Shown: positions 25,042 through 36,790, counted from the stretch's first letter. The stretch is DNA of 64,000 bases from Megamerina dolium (GCA_963854835.1 OY978530.1:23224437-23288436); one strand, 5' to 3'. Numbers and translations: made by a program. Notes: generated from the letters alone by a model not told the origin.

Positions 25042-28000
25042 TGTTACTTGACTCAAGCTGCACCGAGTACGGGCAAACATCTTGATGCAGCAATTTTTCG
25101 CCTTCAGGTATCAGACATCACAAACAATTTAAAATTTTTAATTGACACAGGCGCAGACGTGTCTGTTATACCAAAAGGCTCACGTTCAGTCAAGTATCAA
25201 CCTTCTTCCATGAAATTGTTTGCCGCTAATGGAACTCCTATCAACGTTTACGGAGAAGTGCTCTTAAAAGTTAACCTGGGACTAAGGCGCGAGTTTTTGT
25301 GGACGTTTTTGATCGCTGATGTTACTTCGGGTATAATTGGTGCAGATTTCATCAGTCACTTTGGATTACTCATTGATTTAAAACGAAGTCGCCTGATCGA
25401 TAATAATACTTCATTAGAAACTACTGGACATATGGTCGCCGCCAAACACCTTTCCGTCAAGTCATTCGATACATCTTCGTCGTACGCTGAATTATTAAAC
25501 GAGTTCCCAACAGTAACACGCTTCGCCCAGCCCGGCACTACCATAGAAACATCCGTGGTACACTATATCGACACGCACGGCCCACCCGTTTTCGCTCGCC
25601 CTAGACGCCTATCTCCTGATAAGCTAGCAGCTGCGCGGGCCGAATTCGAAAGCTTGATGAAGCTTGGAATTTGCAGACCCTCACGAAGCAGTTGGGCCAG
25701 TCCGCTGCATATGGTTAAAAAGGCAGATGGCACCTGGCGCCCATGTGGCGACTATCGGGCATTGAATGGTATCACGACACCGAACAGATACCCAATACCT
25801 TACCTACAGGATTTTACAAGCAATTTGCAAGGCAAGACAATTTTTTCAAAAGTCGACCTGCAGAAGGCGTTTCATCAGGTACCTGTCCATCCGGATGATA
25901 TCCCAAAAACTGCTATTGCCACGCCCTTTGGCTTATTTGAGTTTGCATATATGACGTTTGGACTGCGAAATGCAGCTCAAACCTTTCAAAGGCTAATTCA
26001 CGAGGTCGTACGTGGTCTGGATTTTGTCTTCCCATACATGGACGACATCTGCATCGCTTCATCAAGTCCAAGAGAGCACGAACTACACCTCCGCCAACTT
26101 TTTGAAAGACTTACGAAGTACAATTTAACTATCAACGTAGCGAAGTCTGAATTCGGCCGAAGCGAGATAATCTTTCTCGGCCACATGATATCCTCGAAAG
26201 AGATTCGACCGCATCCAGAGCGCGTAGAGGCCATACGCAATTTCAAAAGGCCTTCCACCGTTAAGGAATTGAAGAGTTTCTTGGCGATGATAAACTTTTA
26301 TAGATGGTTTATACCTCATGCAATCGAAGCACAGGCACCGCTGCTAGAGATGTGCCCTGGAAACGTCAAAAACGACCGATCACTACTCAACTGGTCTGCT
26401 GAGACATCAGCAGCTTTTGAGAAGTGCAAACAACAACTAGCGAACTCAACTTTGCTCGCGCACCCATCGAAAGAAGCGGAGCTATCCCTTTGGGTGGATG
26501 CTTCCAATATTGCGGCCGGCGCCGTTCTTCATCAGGTGGTAGAAGGTGCTCTTGAACCGTTGGGGTTCTTCTCAAAAAAGTTTGATAAGTCGCAACTGCG
26601 TTATAGCACCTACGACCGTGAGCTAACAGCGATATATTTAGCAGTTCGACAATTTAAATTTATGCTAGAAGGCCGGCTCTGTCATATCTATACGGACCAC
26701 AAGCCGCTTACGTACGCCTTCAGACAAAATTTAGACAAGGCTTCGAATAGACAAGCACTCCAGTTGGATTTCATCTCGCAACTTACTACAGACATCAGTC
26801 ATGTAAACGGTAAAGAAAACGTTACAGCAGATTTACTCTCTCGTATTTCATCCTTGGAAATGGCACACGTTGATTTTAAAACACTGGCGATTGATCAGAA
26901 AGTAGACGAAGAATTGCAACAATTACTGCAAAAAGGTAACGCAAATGGTTCTCTTAAATTAAAACTCTTTACAATTCCAGGCAGCTCAGAACAGTTGTAC
27001 TGTGACGTTTCGACAAACTGCATTCGGCCATTTGTTACCAAGAAGTACAGACGTTTGGTTTTAGAGTCTACGCATAACCTGTGCCACCCAGGCCCACGTG
27101 CTACAGCCAAATTGATGACGCAAAGATTCATTTGGCCTGGCATACAGAAAGACAGCAGAGCTTTTAACAAGGCGTGCGTTCACTGTCAACGGTCAAAAGT
27201 GAACCGCCACACATTTTCTCAACTACAGCGTTACATGCCGCCGGACAAAAGATTTTCCCATATTAACGTCGATATAGTGGGCCCATTCCCTCTCAACAAT
27301 GGACAACGTTACTGTCTCACGTTGGTCGACAGATTCACCAGGTGGCCCGAGGCAATACCGATTCCCGATATGACTGCTCCAACTATCGCACGTGCACTGA
27401 TAGACAATTGGATATCGAGGTTTGGAGTTCCCGAGAAAATCACGTCAGATCAAGGACGGCAATTCCAGTCTACCCTTTTTGCAGAGCTGACCCGTACCTT
27501 GGGTATATCGCACCTCAGAACGACTCCTTATCACCCTCAATCAAACGGGTTAGTAGAGAGGTGGCATCGGACACTGAAGGCTGCGATTTTATGCCAGAAC
27601 CATGAGCGATGGACTGAGCACTTACCAACAATTTTGCTGGGTCTGCGTACAACCTATAAAGCAGATCTCAAAGCGTCTCCAGCGGAGCTAGTCTACGGCG
27701 CTACCCTACGCATCCCATCAGAGTTTTTCCTGGATACCCCAAGCAACAAAACAGAATCAGAGGTCGTCGTCGAGCTACGAAAAGCAATGCAAGAGATGAG
27801 AACGCCTGATACAACCTGGCACAGTAACAGCAAAATTTTCGTACATCCAGATCTTCACACTTGCGACAGTGTCTTCATCAGAAACGACTCCGTGCGACCA
27901 TCGTTGTCGCATCCTTACGACGGCCCACACAAGGTCATAAGCAGAACCGACAAATATTTCAAGATCAGCGTGAACGGAAGAGCAAAAACTATTTCCATAG

Positions 28001-28164
28001 ATCAACTTAATCCTGCTTACACAGTTGAAGATGAAGCACAACCATCGAAACCAGAACCAGTCCCTTCAGAGCCGCCCGACACTGCAACATCGACCAAGGT
28101 GACACGTTCCGGACGCCGCGTCGTAATTCCAGAACGCTTCAAGAAAACAGTACACCTTGTCTAA
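25042..28164 (+). CDS. pol: Pol polyprotein: protease, RT, RNase H, integrase
   Basis: This is an unbroken frame of about 1040 codons, in the same frame as gag directly after its TGA. No ATG lies near its beginning (the first likely codons include TTG at 25048), so it is probably made by readthrough or another recoding event. Counted from 25048, the protease [12 protein letters not shown] is near residue 31 and the RT shows [11 protein letters not shown] (230), [13 protein letters not shown] (268) and YMDD (330). RNase H shows [13 protein letters not shown] (481) and [10 protein letters not shown] (549). Integrase has HNLCHPG with CVHC (675-713) and the catalytic residues in NVDIVGPF (741), TSDQGRQF (801) and GLVERWHR (837), with D-35-E spacing. 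A GPY-like module ([10 protein letters not shown]) and [13 protein letters not shown] close the protein. All catalytic residues are intact. Confidence 0.95.
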   Translation, partial: CYLTQAAPSTGKHLDAAIFRLQVSDITNNLKFLIDTGADVSVIPKGSRSVKYQPSSMKLFAANGTPINVYGEVLLKVNLGLRREFLWTFLIADVTSGIIGADFISHFGLLIDLKRSRLIDNNTSLETTGHMVAAKHLSVKSFDTSSSYAELLNEFPTVTRFAQPGTTIETSVVHYIDTHGPPVFARPRRLSPDKLAAARAEFESLMKLGICRPSRSSWASPLHMVKKADGTWRPCGDYRALNGITTPNRYPIPYLQDFTSNLQGKTIFSKVDLQKAFHQVPVHPDDIPKTAIATPFGLFEFAYMTFGLRNAAQTFQRLIHEVVRGLDFVFPYMDDICIASSSPREHELHLRQLFERLTKYNLTINVAKSEFGRSEIIFLGHMISSKEIRPHPERVEAIRNFKRPSTVKELKSFLAMINFYRWFIPHAIEAQAPLLEMCPGNVKNDRSLLNWSAETSAAFEKCKQQLANSTLLAHPSKEAELSLWVDASNIAAGAVLHQVVEGALEPLGFFSKKFDKSQLRYSTYDRELTAIYLAVRQFKFMLEGRLCHIYTDHKPLTYAFRQNLDKASNRQALQLDFISQLTTDISHVNGKENVTADLLSRISSLEMAHVDFKTLAIDQKVDEELQQLLQKGNANGSLKLKLFTIPGSSEQLYCDVSTNCIRPFVTKKYRRLVLESTHNLCHPGPRATAKLMTQRFIWPGIQKDSRAFNKACVHCQRSKVNRHTFSQLQRYMPPDKRFSHINVDIVGPFPLNNGQRYCLTLVDRFTRWPEAIPIPDMTAPTIARALIDNWISRFGVPEKITSDQGRQFQSTLFAELTRTLGISHLRTTPYHPQSNGLVERWHRTLKAAILCQNHERWTEHLPTILLGLRTTYKADLKASPAELVYGATLRIPSEFFLDTPSNKTESEVVVELRKAMQEMRTPDTTWHSNSKIFVHPDLHTCDSVFIRNDSVRPSLSHPYDGPHKVISRTDKYFKISVNGRAKTISIDQLNPAYTVEDEAQPSKPEPVPSEPPDTATSTKVTRSGRRVVIPERFKKTVHLV

Positions 28165-28175
28165 GAGGGGAGTAC
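28163..28175 (+). promoter_or_regulatory. Polypurine tract
   Basis: AAGAGGGGAG, overlapping the pol stop, lies three bases before the 3' LTR. It is the expected plus-strand DNA primer. Confidence 0.8.
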
Positions 28176-28338
28176 TGTGGCAACCCCCACAAGAAAATCA
28201 TTTTTTACATCATTGCCGACTACTGTGGCAACTCCCGCATCGCCTCAGTGCACCTACTGCATGATAGCAGAAATAACTTTCACACATTCATTCCGATCTT
28301 GTACTCTTTACGAATAAAAGCAAATACTAACTTCCAAA
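28176..28338 (+). repeat. 3' LTR of the CsRn1-like element
   Basis: 163 bases. It matches the 5' LTR except at 28231 (A against G23925). Confidence 0.93.
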
Positions 28339-28390
28339 TATATATATACATACATACATACATACATATATATATAGACATACATATGTA
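28339..28390. repeat. TA and CATA simple repeat
   Basis: TATATA and (TACA)n-like sequence. It is probably the other side of the microsatellite into which the CsRn1 element inserted. Confidence 0.7.
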
Positions 28391-29503
28391 TTTCGCGTTG
28401 TATAAGTACGATGGCGTTACGCTATATGGCATTAGAAAGATAGGAATTCGTACTAAATAAACTTTTCAGACAGTTTTGTCATTGCTTGACTCAGTGTTGT
28501 TTGAGCAACACGCGTCAAAGATGGACACCAGCAGGGAGAAAATACGCCATATTTTACAGTTTTTCGTCGATAAAGGCGAAAACGCAAGCCAGATGGCTGA
28601 AAATGAGAATAGTGTTTATGGTCCTGATGCTTTAACAGTCAATCATGTGTAATTTTGGTTTCGTCGATTCGGTAATTTTGTTGTTAAAGATGCACCACGC
28701 TCTGGAAGACCAATTGTCGAAAATATAGATAAAATAATGGAAATCGTCGAGTAAGCACTGTAAGCACTGTTCCTATTGTCCAGGAGCTAAACATTACACA
28801 ACAAATTGTTTGGAACCATTTAATTAAAGTTGGGTACAAAAAGAAACTCGATGTATAGGATCGCAGCAAAATCGATCCATTTCTAAAGCGGATGGTTACT
28901 GGTGATGAAAAGTGGGTCTCTTATGACAACTTCAAGCGAAAACGGTGGTGGTCGAATCACGGTGAGCCAGTTCAAACGGTGGCCAAGCCAGGATTGACGG
29001 TCAGGAAGGTTTTGCTATGTGTTTGGTTGGATTGGCAGGGAATCATCTACTATGAGCTGCTCCCCTACGGCCAAACTCTTAATTCGGACCTGTGCTGTCA
29101 ACAATGAAGGAAGCGGACAGCTTTGCCCAATAGCAGAGGAATTGTGTTCCATCAGGAAAACGCCAGGCCACACACATCGATAGTGACTCGCCAGAAGCTC
29201 CAGAAGCTTGGTCGGGAGGTTTCTATGCATCCACCTTATAGTGCGGACCTGTCACTAAGTGATTACTATTTTTTTCTTTCTATGACAAATGATTTTGCTG
29301 GTGAAAAATTCGCCTCAAGAGAAGCTTGTGAAAACCGACTGTCCCAGTTTTTGCCAATAGGGTCGATGGTTTCCATGAGAGAGAGGCACTATGAAATTAT
29401 CTTCAAAATGGTAACAAGTTACCGAACAAAACGGTGCATATTTGACCTAAATTGGATCATTTTAACTATGCTAAACAAAACCTTCAATTTAATGCAAAAA
29501 TAA
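28391..29503 (+). mobile_element. mariner (mellifera-like), 5' end present, 3' end not found
   Basis: The left end TTTCGCGTTGTATAAGTA follows TA. The next 80 bases match the reverse complement of 55647-55727, the terminus of a related mariner. The common leader CTTTTCAGAC and ATTGCTTGACTCAGT precede the transposase in both. No matching right inverted repeat was found after 29503, so the 3' end is uncertain. Confidence 0.75.
28521..29503 (+). pseudogene. mariner transposase, decayed, second catalytic D changed to E
   Basis: The ATG at 28521 begins REKIRHILQFF, with SQMAENENSVYGPD typical of this mariner group, and stops at TVNHV-stop-FWFRRFG. After two frameshifts and a short deletion the catalytic part reads MVTGDEKWVSYDN (28890-28930). 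FHQENARPHTS follows near 29150, with E where catalysis needs D. The third block LSDYYFFLSM is near 29260, with the 34-residue mariner spacing. The C-terminal end is frameshifted after ENRLSQF. Confidence 0.87.
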
Positions 29504-29556
29504 TGAATTTCTTCTTAATATAAATTCCAACTGCAGCTGTATTATTTTTAGTGGTT

Positions 29557-30590
29557 TTGTTTAATGCAATGCTAAAACTGGGCTACTTTCCTAACCAATA
29601 AAAAAAATCACAAGTAACAATGATCCTAAAGCCAGGAGAAGATAAAACATTGCCGTCATCCTACAGACCCATAAGCTTGCTATCATGTCTCTCAAAATTA
29701 TTTGAAAAACTGCTGTTAGCCAAACTCAGACCTCATCTTGAAGAACGTGACATAATTCCTCAGCACCAATTTGGATTTCGCGAAAAACATGGGGCGATCG
29801 AGCAGATCAACAGAATTACCAATGAGATACGGAAAGCATTTGAATACAAAGAGTATTGTTCAGCTATATTCCTCGATGTTGCTCAGGCATTTGATAGAGT
29901 GTGGCATGAAGGGCTAAAGTATAAAATAAGAAAACTTCTACCAGAAAGCTCCCACCAAATACTGGAATCATACCTAGATAACTGTCGTTTTGTTGTAAAA
30001 TATAAAGACTTTTCCACAGAAGAATTCAATATCAAAGCCGGAGTTCCACAGGGTAGCGTTCTTGGCCCCATTCTATATGTATTATATACTTCCGATCTAC
30101 CAACAGATGCACTGTTGTTGACATCTATATTTGCTGACGATACTGCTATTCTAAGCCGTAATCGAAACCCAATTAAGGCATCCACAGATTTAGGGGAGCA
30201 TTTAGTACTTGTTGAAATATGGTTATCTATCTGGCGCATAAAAGTTAATGAGTCCAAATGTAAACATGTAACGTTCACACTTAACAAAAGCACATGCCCG
30301 ACAGTTACACTAAATAATATCGCCATAACTCATACAAATGAAGTCACCTACCTAGGGATACACTTAGATAGACGGCTTACATGGCGCAAGCACATCGAAG
30401 CAAAAAGAACTCATATGAAATTAAAAGCTTCTTGTCTGCACTGGCTCATCAATTTCAGATCACCATTAAACTTGAAATACAAGGTCCTACTGTACAACAG
30501 CATAATAAAGCCAATTTGGAGTTACGGAATTCAATTATGGGGAACACTAGTAATAGCAATATTGAAATCATACAGAGATCTCAGTCTAAA
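29557..30590 (+). pseudogene. Jockey-type non-LTR reverse transcriptase fragment
   Basis: The reading NAMLKLGYFPNQ-stop-KKSQVTMILKPGEDK opens the RT. An open frame from 29620 carries SSYRPISLLSCLSKLFEKLL, QHQFGFREKH, AIFLDVAQAFDRVWH, AGVPQGSVLGPILY, FADD (catalytic, near 30133) and TYLGIHLDRRLTWRKHI, with the C-terminal YGIQLWG. A frameshift near 30540 precedes NIEIIQRSQSKML, after which the sequence switches to a different LINE. The endonuclease and ORF1 are absent, so this is a truncated fragment with an intact active site. Confidence 0.92.
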
Positions 30591-31087
30591 ATGTTAATAT
30601 GGTCGGATGAAAGCATGTCTGATGATTGGAGGCTCAGTGTTCTCTGTCCCGTACATAAAAAAGGAGACACCAAAATTTACGCCAACTACCGTGGAATAAG
30701 TCTCATGAGCATCGAGTACCAGGTTCTATCGAGCGTATTGTGTGAAATATTGAAGCCCATGCTCAGCAACCTGCTTGGACCTTATCAGTGTGGCTTCAGA
30801 CCTGGTAAATCTACCATCATCCAGATTTTCACACTGCGCCAAATCCTGGAGAAGACCCAAGGAAAACAGATCGACACACACCGCCTATTTTGTTGATTAT
30901 AAAGCCGCTCTCGACAGTTCGGTAAGGGATTACCTCTACGCAGCAATGTCTGAGTTCGGTATTCCTGCAAAGCTCATTCGACTTTGTAGAATGACACTGC
31001 ATAACTCCCATAGTGCAGTGAAAATTGGGAAGGACCTCTCCTCACCGTTTAATACCGAACGGGGTTTCAGACAAGGTGATTCGTTAA
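30591..31087 (+). pseudogene. RTE-type reverse transcriptase fragment
   Basis: The wording WSDESMSDDWRLSVLCPVHK, NYRGISL, GPYQCGFRPGKST, then (after a frameshift near 30885) VDYKAALDSSVRDYLYAAM and ERGFRQGDSL belongs to RTE-clade RT. It matches the LINE at 52271-55646. It lacks both ends, including the YADD block. Its first codons happen to be in frame with the end of the Jockey fragment, giving a 171-residue chimeric open frame (30381-30896). Confidence 0.88.
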
Positions 31088-33489
31088 CGTTAGTTAACTG
31101 GACTTAATTCAAAGGTAAAGGTATATTCCTTACGACAAATGAAATTGTATAACATAAGCAGGATTATTCAATTGGAAGGTTTTTCTTGCGAGTACTATAC
31201 GATGACCTTCAACCCAAAGCAGTAAGAGCTAAGGTTTTTGAAAAAATCGTTAATTATTCCCAGGTCTTGAACGGTTTCGAGCCTAAACCTACCTACAAAA
31301 AGAAACATGATCTCAGTAATCAAAAAAAGAAAAAAGGACTAAGCACTGTGGCCGACTGGCACTGGATACCTATTGAATATAGACAATTTCACTTAGATAT
31401 TATAGAGTGATAACATTGGTCTGCAAAGGCAATAATGCCATTAGACTCTTTAGGGTATTTTTGAGTTGCTAATTCCGACTTTAACTTTGGTTTCTTTAGA
31501 TTGGCTCTTTTTTGCGACTTACTGTAAATTTAGCGAATTTTTTATTTTAACGAGAGATTAATTTTGGATATATTTGTTGAAGAGTACTACATACTTTTGT
31601 GAAACAAACAAATAGTTTCGTTTAAAATATTTAATTTATTTAAAATTAATTCGTTCCAAAAACCAAACTTTTCATCTTACTTTCATCAAACACCCATGAA
31701 ATTTTAAAACGACTATTTTAAATTTTTCTAAGGTATTGTAAAAGATCTTGAAGCTTCCATACTTTCGTTTAAACTTTTTTCTCCAAATGAATAAATAACT
31801 TTAACATTTGTATAAATTGCGATAATAAAACAATGGAATCTTCGAGGTTTTTCTTTCAATCGTTTAAGATGAGTAATTAAAGTTATCGTATAAAAGTTGC
31901 GAACAAATATGCAATATTTACACTGCATTTGTTTCATATTTACAATAAATAGAGTTTTTACATCACCTTTATAAACTATGATATTTTCATATGATTTTAT
32001 TAATGTAACGAATTTGGGATTCCCCAAATATACCAACCAATGGTCAAAACATAGGCCAGGTATGTGAAGAGACACCGTCCCATAAGTTAACAAGTCGGAA
32101 AAAATAAAAAATTGTTTATTTATGAGGAAAGGGGAGGGGTAAGACTTATAACTCTAAAATTATGTATAAAAGTGTCACATACCTACATTGTGGAAAACTT
32201 TCATTTCTTTTTATGAAATAGATTCGGATAAATTGGAACCTTAAAGTGAAAATTTGCTGCTTTATTTAAAGAATAAAAAAAGCGGTGAAATTGTTTAAAA
32301 CCAAACATGTTTTGTCATAAAGAAGACACTTGTGTACAAAATTTCATTCGTGTTAAGCAAATGAGATTTTCTCAAATTCAAACATTTCAACAAAACTTCC
32401 TGTCACAATGCATCTCGGTTTGTGTACAAATTCAAACAAAAGAATTCCCCTTTATACCAACCTACTCCAAAAGATAAGCCAGGTATGTGAACAAATCGAA
32501 AAATATAACTAAATTGTTTATTTATGAGAAAAAGGAAGGGGTAACATATATAAATTGTTATATTATGTATAAAATTGTCGAAAAGTTGGTACCTTAAAGT
32601 GAAAAATCGTTTTTTCTTTGTTATTTAAACAATAAACGAAACGATCAAATTGTTTAAAAGTAAGATAAGCATGTATTGTCACCAAGAAGACACTTGTGTA
32701 CAAAACTTCATTATTTTCTGACTATTAGAAGTTAGCTTATTTAGCTTTGCAAGATTCTATCCTTCGTAAGGAAGTTAAATAAAAGCATTTAATTAAAAAT
32801 GTGCAGCTTGCTTGATTCAAAGAAAAGCGTTGCATTTAACACAATAGGAAATTCCAACTTGATTTCTTCTATCTATTTGCTGTTCGACCTTTTCCCCCAT
32901 CATTCGCTTTTTAACGCCCAATAGTTCTTTTTGCTGTTGAATCATACCAGATCAAAGTATTAGCCAACACATTTTTGAATCTAAGAAGATTCATTTGATC
33001 ATTAAATTGCATATCATTGGCTTTAATCACGTTTATAATCGTGCCCAGCAGAAATTATCGACATGTCACAAATTTGCATAATCACACGAAATATCAATTT
33101 TTACGAATTCAAGTATATACGATAATAGCTGCATTCTTTTGTGAACGAGTTGCAAAAGAACATCAACTCGCATATAACTTTCCTTTTACTTGATTATAAT
33201 TTCTCTTTAGTTACTTAGCAACGCTGGTGGTATATGGTTGTTAGTGAAATTTGTAAATGAAATCAAAACAAAAAAGAAGCAATTCTGCGGAATCTGTGGT
33301 AAATATATTCGTTTATTTAAAATAAATTTTTATTTGCACTTGCTTTATTTTGCTTTGTTTTGTTTATATTTACAATAATTTTACGTGTTGTAGAAATTTC
33401 CGAAGCATATTCCAGTAGTCTATTCACAATAGTGCTATTTTTTTTACTTTGCAACCCTATAACTCAGGTCGCTTAAAATATAAGCGAGC
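31088..33489. other. No recognised gene, AT-rich
   Basis: A small lysine-rich open frame at 31186-31410 and one at 31728-32093 (minus) carry no known wording. The only structure seen is the direct repeat listed separately, and an imperfect palindrome AGCGAGCTCAATTGAATTGAG near 33483. Confidence 0.5.
32025..32715. repeat. Two diverged direct repeat units
   Basis: Unit 1 (about 32025-32360) and unit 2 (about 32453-32715) share, in order: ATACCAACC, GCCAGGTATGTGAA, AATTGTTTATTTATGAG, TTATGTATAAAA, ACCTTAAAGTGAAAA, AAATTGTTTAAAA and AAGAAGACACTTGTGTACAA. Indels change the spacing from 423 to 364 bases. No coding capacity is evident. Confidence 0.8.
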
Positions 33490-33729
33490 TCAATTGAATT
33501 GAGTTGAGCGATGTCGCTTATTTTTGTTGTTGCTTCGCATGCAATACGACAAATAACCGAGTGTTCTTTGGCTGATAAGTTCGGCAGAGGTTCCCCGTCC
33601 TTTTGCTGTCATCTCATTATCAGTTGGCAGTGGTGGGTTGTTGAATCGATTGACACGAATAGTGTCAGCGTTTAGGATGTGACGATCGTGCAAAATGCAA
33701 ACAACTGGAAAGTTGATCATAAAATTCAA
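33490..33729 (-). pseudogene. Possible piggyBac-type transposase fragment
   Basis: The short frame contains TIRVNRFNNPPLPTDNEM and TAKGRGTSAE. This resembles the region of piggyBac-derived transposases that reads GT-IR-NR, then PL, then KEMKKKGRGS. Nothing else of the transposase is seen on either side, and the ends of the frame do not fit. I treat this as a scrap at moderate confidence. Confidence 0.45.
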
Positions 33730-33859
33730 TAATCTGCAAGCGTTGTTCGTTTATTAGTCGATTCATGATAAAATTATAGACCAAACTGAATATGTTTGAC
33801 AGTAACATGTTACACGAAAACAGCTGAGCTGCCAAAACCAGTGTTGCCGAAAAATCACC

Positions 33860-33861
<2 letters not shown>

Positions 33862-33927
<66 letters not shown>
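33862..33927. repeat. (TA)n microsatellite
   Basis: About 66 bases of TA, followed by imperfect TATA/TTTATA sequence to about 34026. Confidence 0.97.
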
Positions 33928-33933
<6 letters not shown>

Positions 33934-34046
33934 TATTTATATATAAATGAAGATAAAAACTATATTTCCGAATTTATATATAAACATATATTTATACATA
34001 TATACTTGTATACATATATATATATAGAATGATAATGTATAAAATA

Positions 34047-35301
34047 AAGGGTTATCCATTTTGCGGTTTCAAAAGTAAATGTAAATAAAACACATATAAG
34101 ATATTTTTTATCATGATATTTCTTTTTTATTATAAAGTTTGAACGTTGACATTATGTGTGAAATACTACATCATTTAAATGACCACCACGCGAATTGTTG
34201 CAAGCATCGATTCTTTTGAGGTAATTTTCGACCACTTTTTGACACATATTGGGCGGTATCTCAGACATAACGTGACGAATGTTGGTTTTTAGGCGCTCAA
34301 GAGTTAAAGGTTTATCTGCATAAACACATGATCTTGGTGGCCACTTGATATCGCCACGACGAGAAATTACGCGGCCAGAAAATTTCTCTTGCAATAAAGC
34401 CATATTCGCTCGAGTTGTGTGGCATGTGGCACCGTCTTGTTGAAACCACATATTCTCTAAGTCGTATTCTTCAATAGCAGGCAAAAAAAAGTCGGTTATC
34501 ATATGACCATAACGCTCCGAATTGACGGTGACAGTCGTTCCATCATAGTTTTCGAAGAAGTAAGGTCCAATCACACCTCCGGACCAAAGAGCGCACCAAG
34601 CAGTGACTTTTTGTGGATATAGTGGCCTCTCTTCAATTACTTGAGGATTCTCAGAACCCCAAATACGACAATTTTGTTTGTTAACATACCCACCGAGTGA
34701 GAAATGTGCTTCGTAGCTGAAGAAAATTTTGTTCGAAAAATCGCCGTCCACTGCCTGTTGTTCAAGCACCCATTAGACGTATCTACGACGTTGTGAATGG
34801 TCAGCTGGCTTCAGTTGTTGTGTGAGCTGGATTTTATATGGATGTAGGTGTAGATCCAAATGCAAAATACGCCATAATGTGCCGTAAGACAGTCCTAATT
34901 CCTGAGAACGACGAGGAATCGACACATTCGGGTCTTCGGCAACACTTTCACTTACAGCAGCGATATTTTCGGTGGTACGAGCGAAACGATGATGCACAGG
35001 CCTAACAATATCTGTAACCGATCCAGTCTCTTCATATTTCTTCACAATTTTGCCAATTGCTTGCGTAGTTGTACGATTATGTAAACCATAATCTCCTCTT
35101 AAAGCACGATATGTGGCTGTGGCAGAATCACCATTTTTGTAGTAGGTTTTTACAATTTTAATGCATTGTGCGATAGTTAAGCGATCCATTTTCGCAAATG
35201 TCAGACTTTGAACTGAAAAAGAAAGAAGTTATTTTAACAACTCAGTTTGACAGATGTCGAATTCTAGCCCTATACTTGTAAACGCGAAATGGATAACCCT
35301 T
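34047..35301 (-). mobile_element. DD41D mariner-like element, copy 1
   Basis: Flanked by TA (34045-34046, 35302-35303). Inverted ends are AAGGGTTATCCATTTTGCGG at left and AAGGGTTATCCATTTCGCG (reverse complement) at right. Length is 1255 bases, 45 shorter than copy 2 at 60603-61902, mainly through a deletion near 34328. Confidence 0.92.
34152..35189 (-). pseudogene. DD41D transposase, copy 1, two catalytic residues lost
   Basis: The start at 35189 (MDRLTIAQCIKIVKTYYKNG) leads into the HTH part, with SIPRRSQELGLSYGTLWRIL. A nonsense codon interrupts RRRYV-stop-WVLEQQ at 34770. The first catalytic block reads FSYEAHFSLGGY, with Y where copy 2 has D. The second block FQQDGATCHTT is intact. The third block is missing: RSC runs directly into VYADKPLTLE, because about 45 bases including DLSPLDFF are deleted. 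The enzyme is dead. Confidence 0.92.
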
Positions 35302-35303
35302 TA

Positions 35304-36079
35304 TAATAGGGATATACTGTGGTGCGAGAGAGAGAGATACGCTTTGGTTTGCACTGATTTGACTGCTGTCGGTTGTTTAAAAACATTTGTTCATTCAAAT
35401 GGAAAGAATAATATTTTATGCATTTGAAACATGCATGAACAGTGACAGTAAAATGATTTAAAAGGGAGGGGTAGAAAAAAAATTCGGAAGCAACGCCACA
35501 AAAAGAAAAAAAAAATAATAATTTGTTGTATACAATTTTAAATAAATTCAGTAACACCACAAAGTATTGAATGAATAATTTACTTGCTAGGCTGTGCGAC
35601 GTATTAGCAAATACAATAGTCATAAAATAGTGATCTACACTGTGGTCGAACAGCGAACAGCACGGCATCTAAGTAAAGCAAGAGAATAATAGCACAAGGA
35701 AACAAATTTTCAAAAATTATTATAACCACGCCATTTGAAACATCAGTCTCATATAAAATTGTCCGCAGAATCCAAATATGGTCCTGTATCGTGAAAGTAG
35801 AACGGCTTACGAGATATTTTAAATTTCTGTTTTTAGCTTTGAAAAGAGGTAAGGCTACTATATTTTCGATATCTTTGACCTTAGCGAACCGAATTCTAAG
35901 TTATTTTAGTTTTGTTAGAGAGAATTAAATACCCTTTCCGTAAAAAAAAGTTATCCAATTGGTTATTGTGAATCAAAATTTAATTTTTATGCAAATTTTT
36001 ATTATTTTTAGGCATTTACGTTTTCATATATAAGTTTTTAGGGCGAAATATAAAATAACCCCTTATTTTTGCGACGTAG
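35304..36079. other. No recognised gene
   Basis: AT-rich. The open frame at 35270-35668 (minus) overlaps the mariner end and has no known wording. A short (GA)n run lies near 35326. Confidence 0.5.
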
Positions 36080-36790
36080 GTCCATAGCCTGTTTTATAAT
36101 GAACGGTTTGCGTCTTTCCGAAAAACAGCCCCAATGAGTTCCGTTATGCTTGTGAAAAGTGTATTTTAGCGCCGGAAGAGAATTGGATTTTGAAGAAAAT
36201 GAAAAAGTTAAGAAGTCTCTTACGCAAGCAGAACTAAATGACTAGATAAGAGGTTTGGGGTTGACAAATGAAAAATCAGAGCTTCTCATTAATGAAGGAA
36301 AGGAAAGTTTGTGCAGATCTTAAAGTCGTTGCATTTGTGACTGGTTTGCAGTAGAATTATACCAAGTACTGGTGCTTTTTGTACAAATGGGATAGTCGGG
36401 CACGAACAGATCATTATTCTCGAAGAGATTGTTCAGAAAGAATGGAATTAACCGTTGGGCAAGTCAATATTAAATTTAAGCTACTTGTCGATAAAACAAA
36501 AATTATACTGCCAGCCTAACATTTAATTTTGGGTCTTTTTAAACATTTTATTAAGGCTTTGCAAAAGAATGGCAACACCAGTGCATTTCAACACTTGAAG
36601 GCCACGCTTTCTCATTTACCAGATGCCAAAATAAAGGAACGTGTGTTTGAGGGTCCGCAAACAAGAACACTTATGAAAAACACCAGCTTCAATTCAACAA
36701 GTTTGTTCTAATTTCCTAGGAAATCTTAGAAGCCCAAATTACAAGCAAATAATTGAAGAATTGGTAACAAGCTACGAGAAAATAAATATA
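36080..36790 (+). pseudogene. Decayed copy of a repetitive insect protein family of unknown function
   Basis: Broken frames show DLIRGLGLTNEKSELL-like wording near 36240, then YTKYWCFLYKWDSRARTDHYSRR near 36360-36420. LVDKTKIILPA then leads to GLFKHFIKALQKNGNTSAFQ and IKERVFEGPQTRTLMKN (36480-36690), and NFLGNLRSPNYKQIIEEL follows near 36710-36760. I recognise this order from uncharacterised multi-copy proteins of insects and hydrozoans with CFLC-WDSRAR and LPPLHIKLGLMK-FVKAL phrases. I do not know an established function; a transposon origin is possible. Several stops make it a pseudogene. Confidence 0.6.

Noticed and set aside
29883..30326. 147-residue minus-strand open frame
   Set aside because: It is antisense to the Jockey-type RT, whose motifs are clear on the plus strand.
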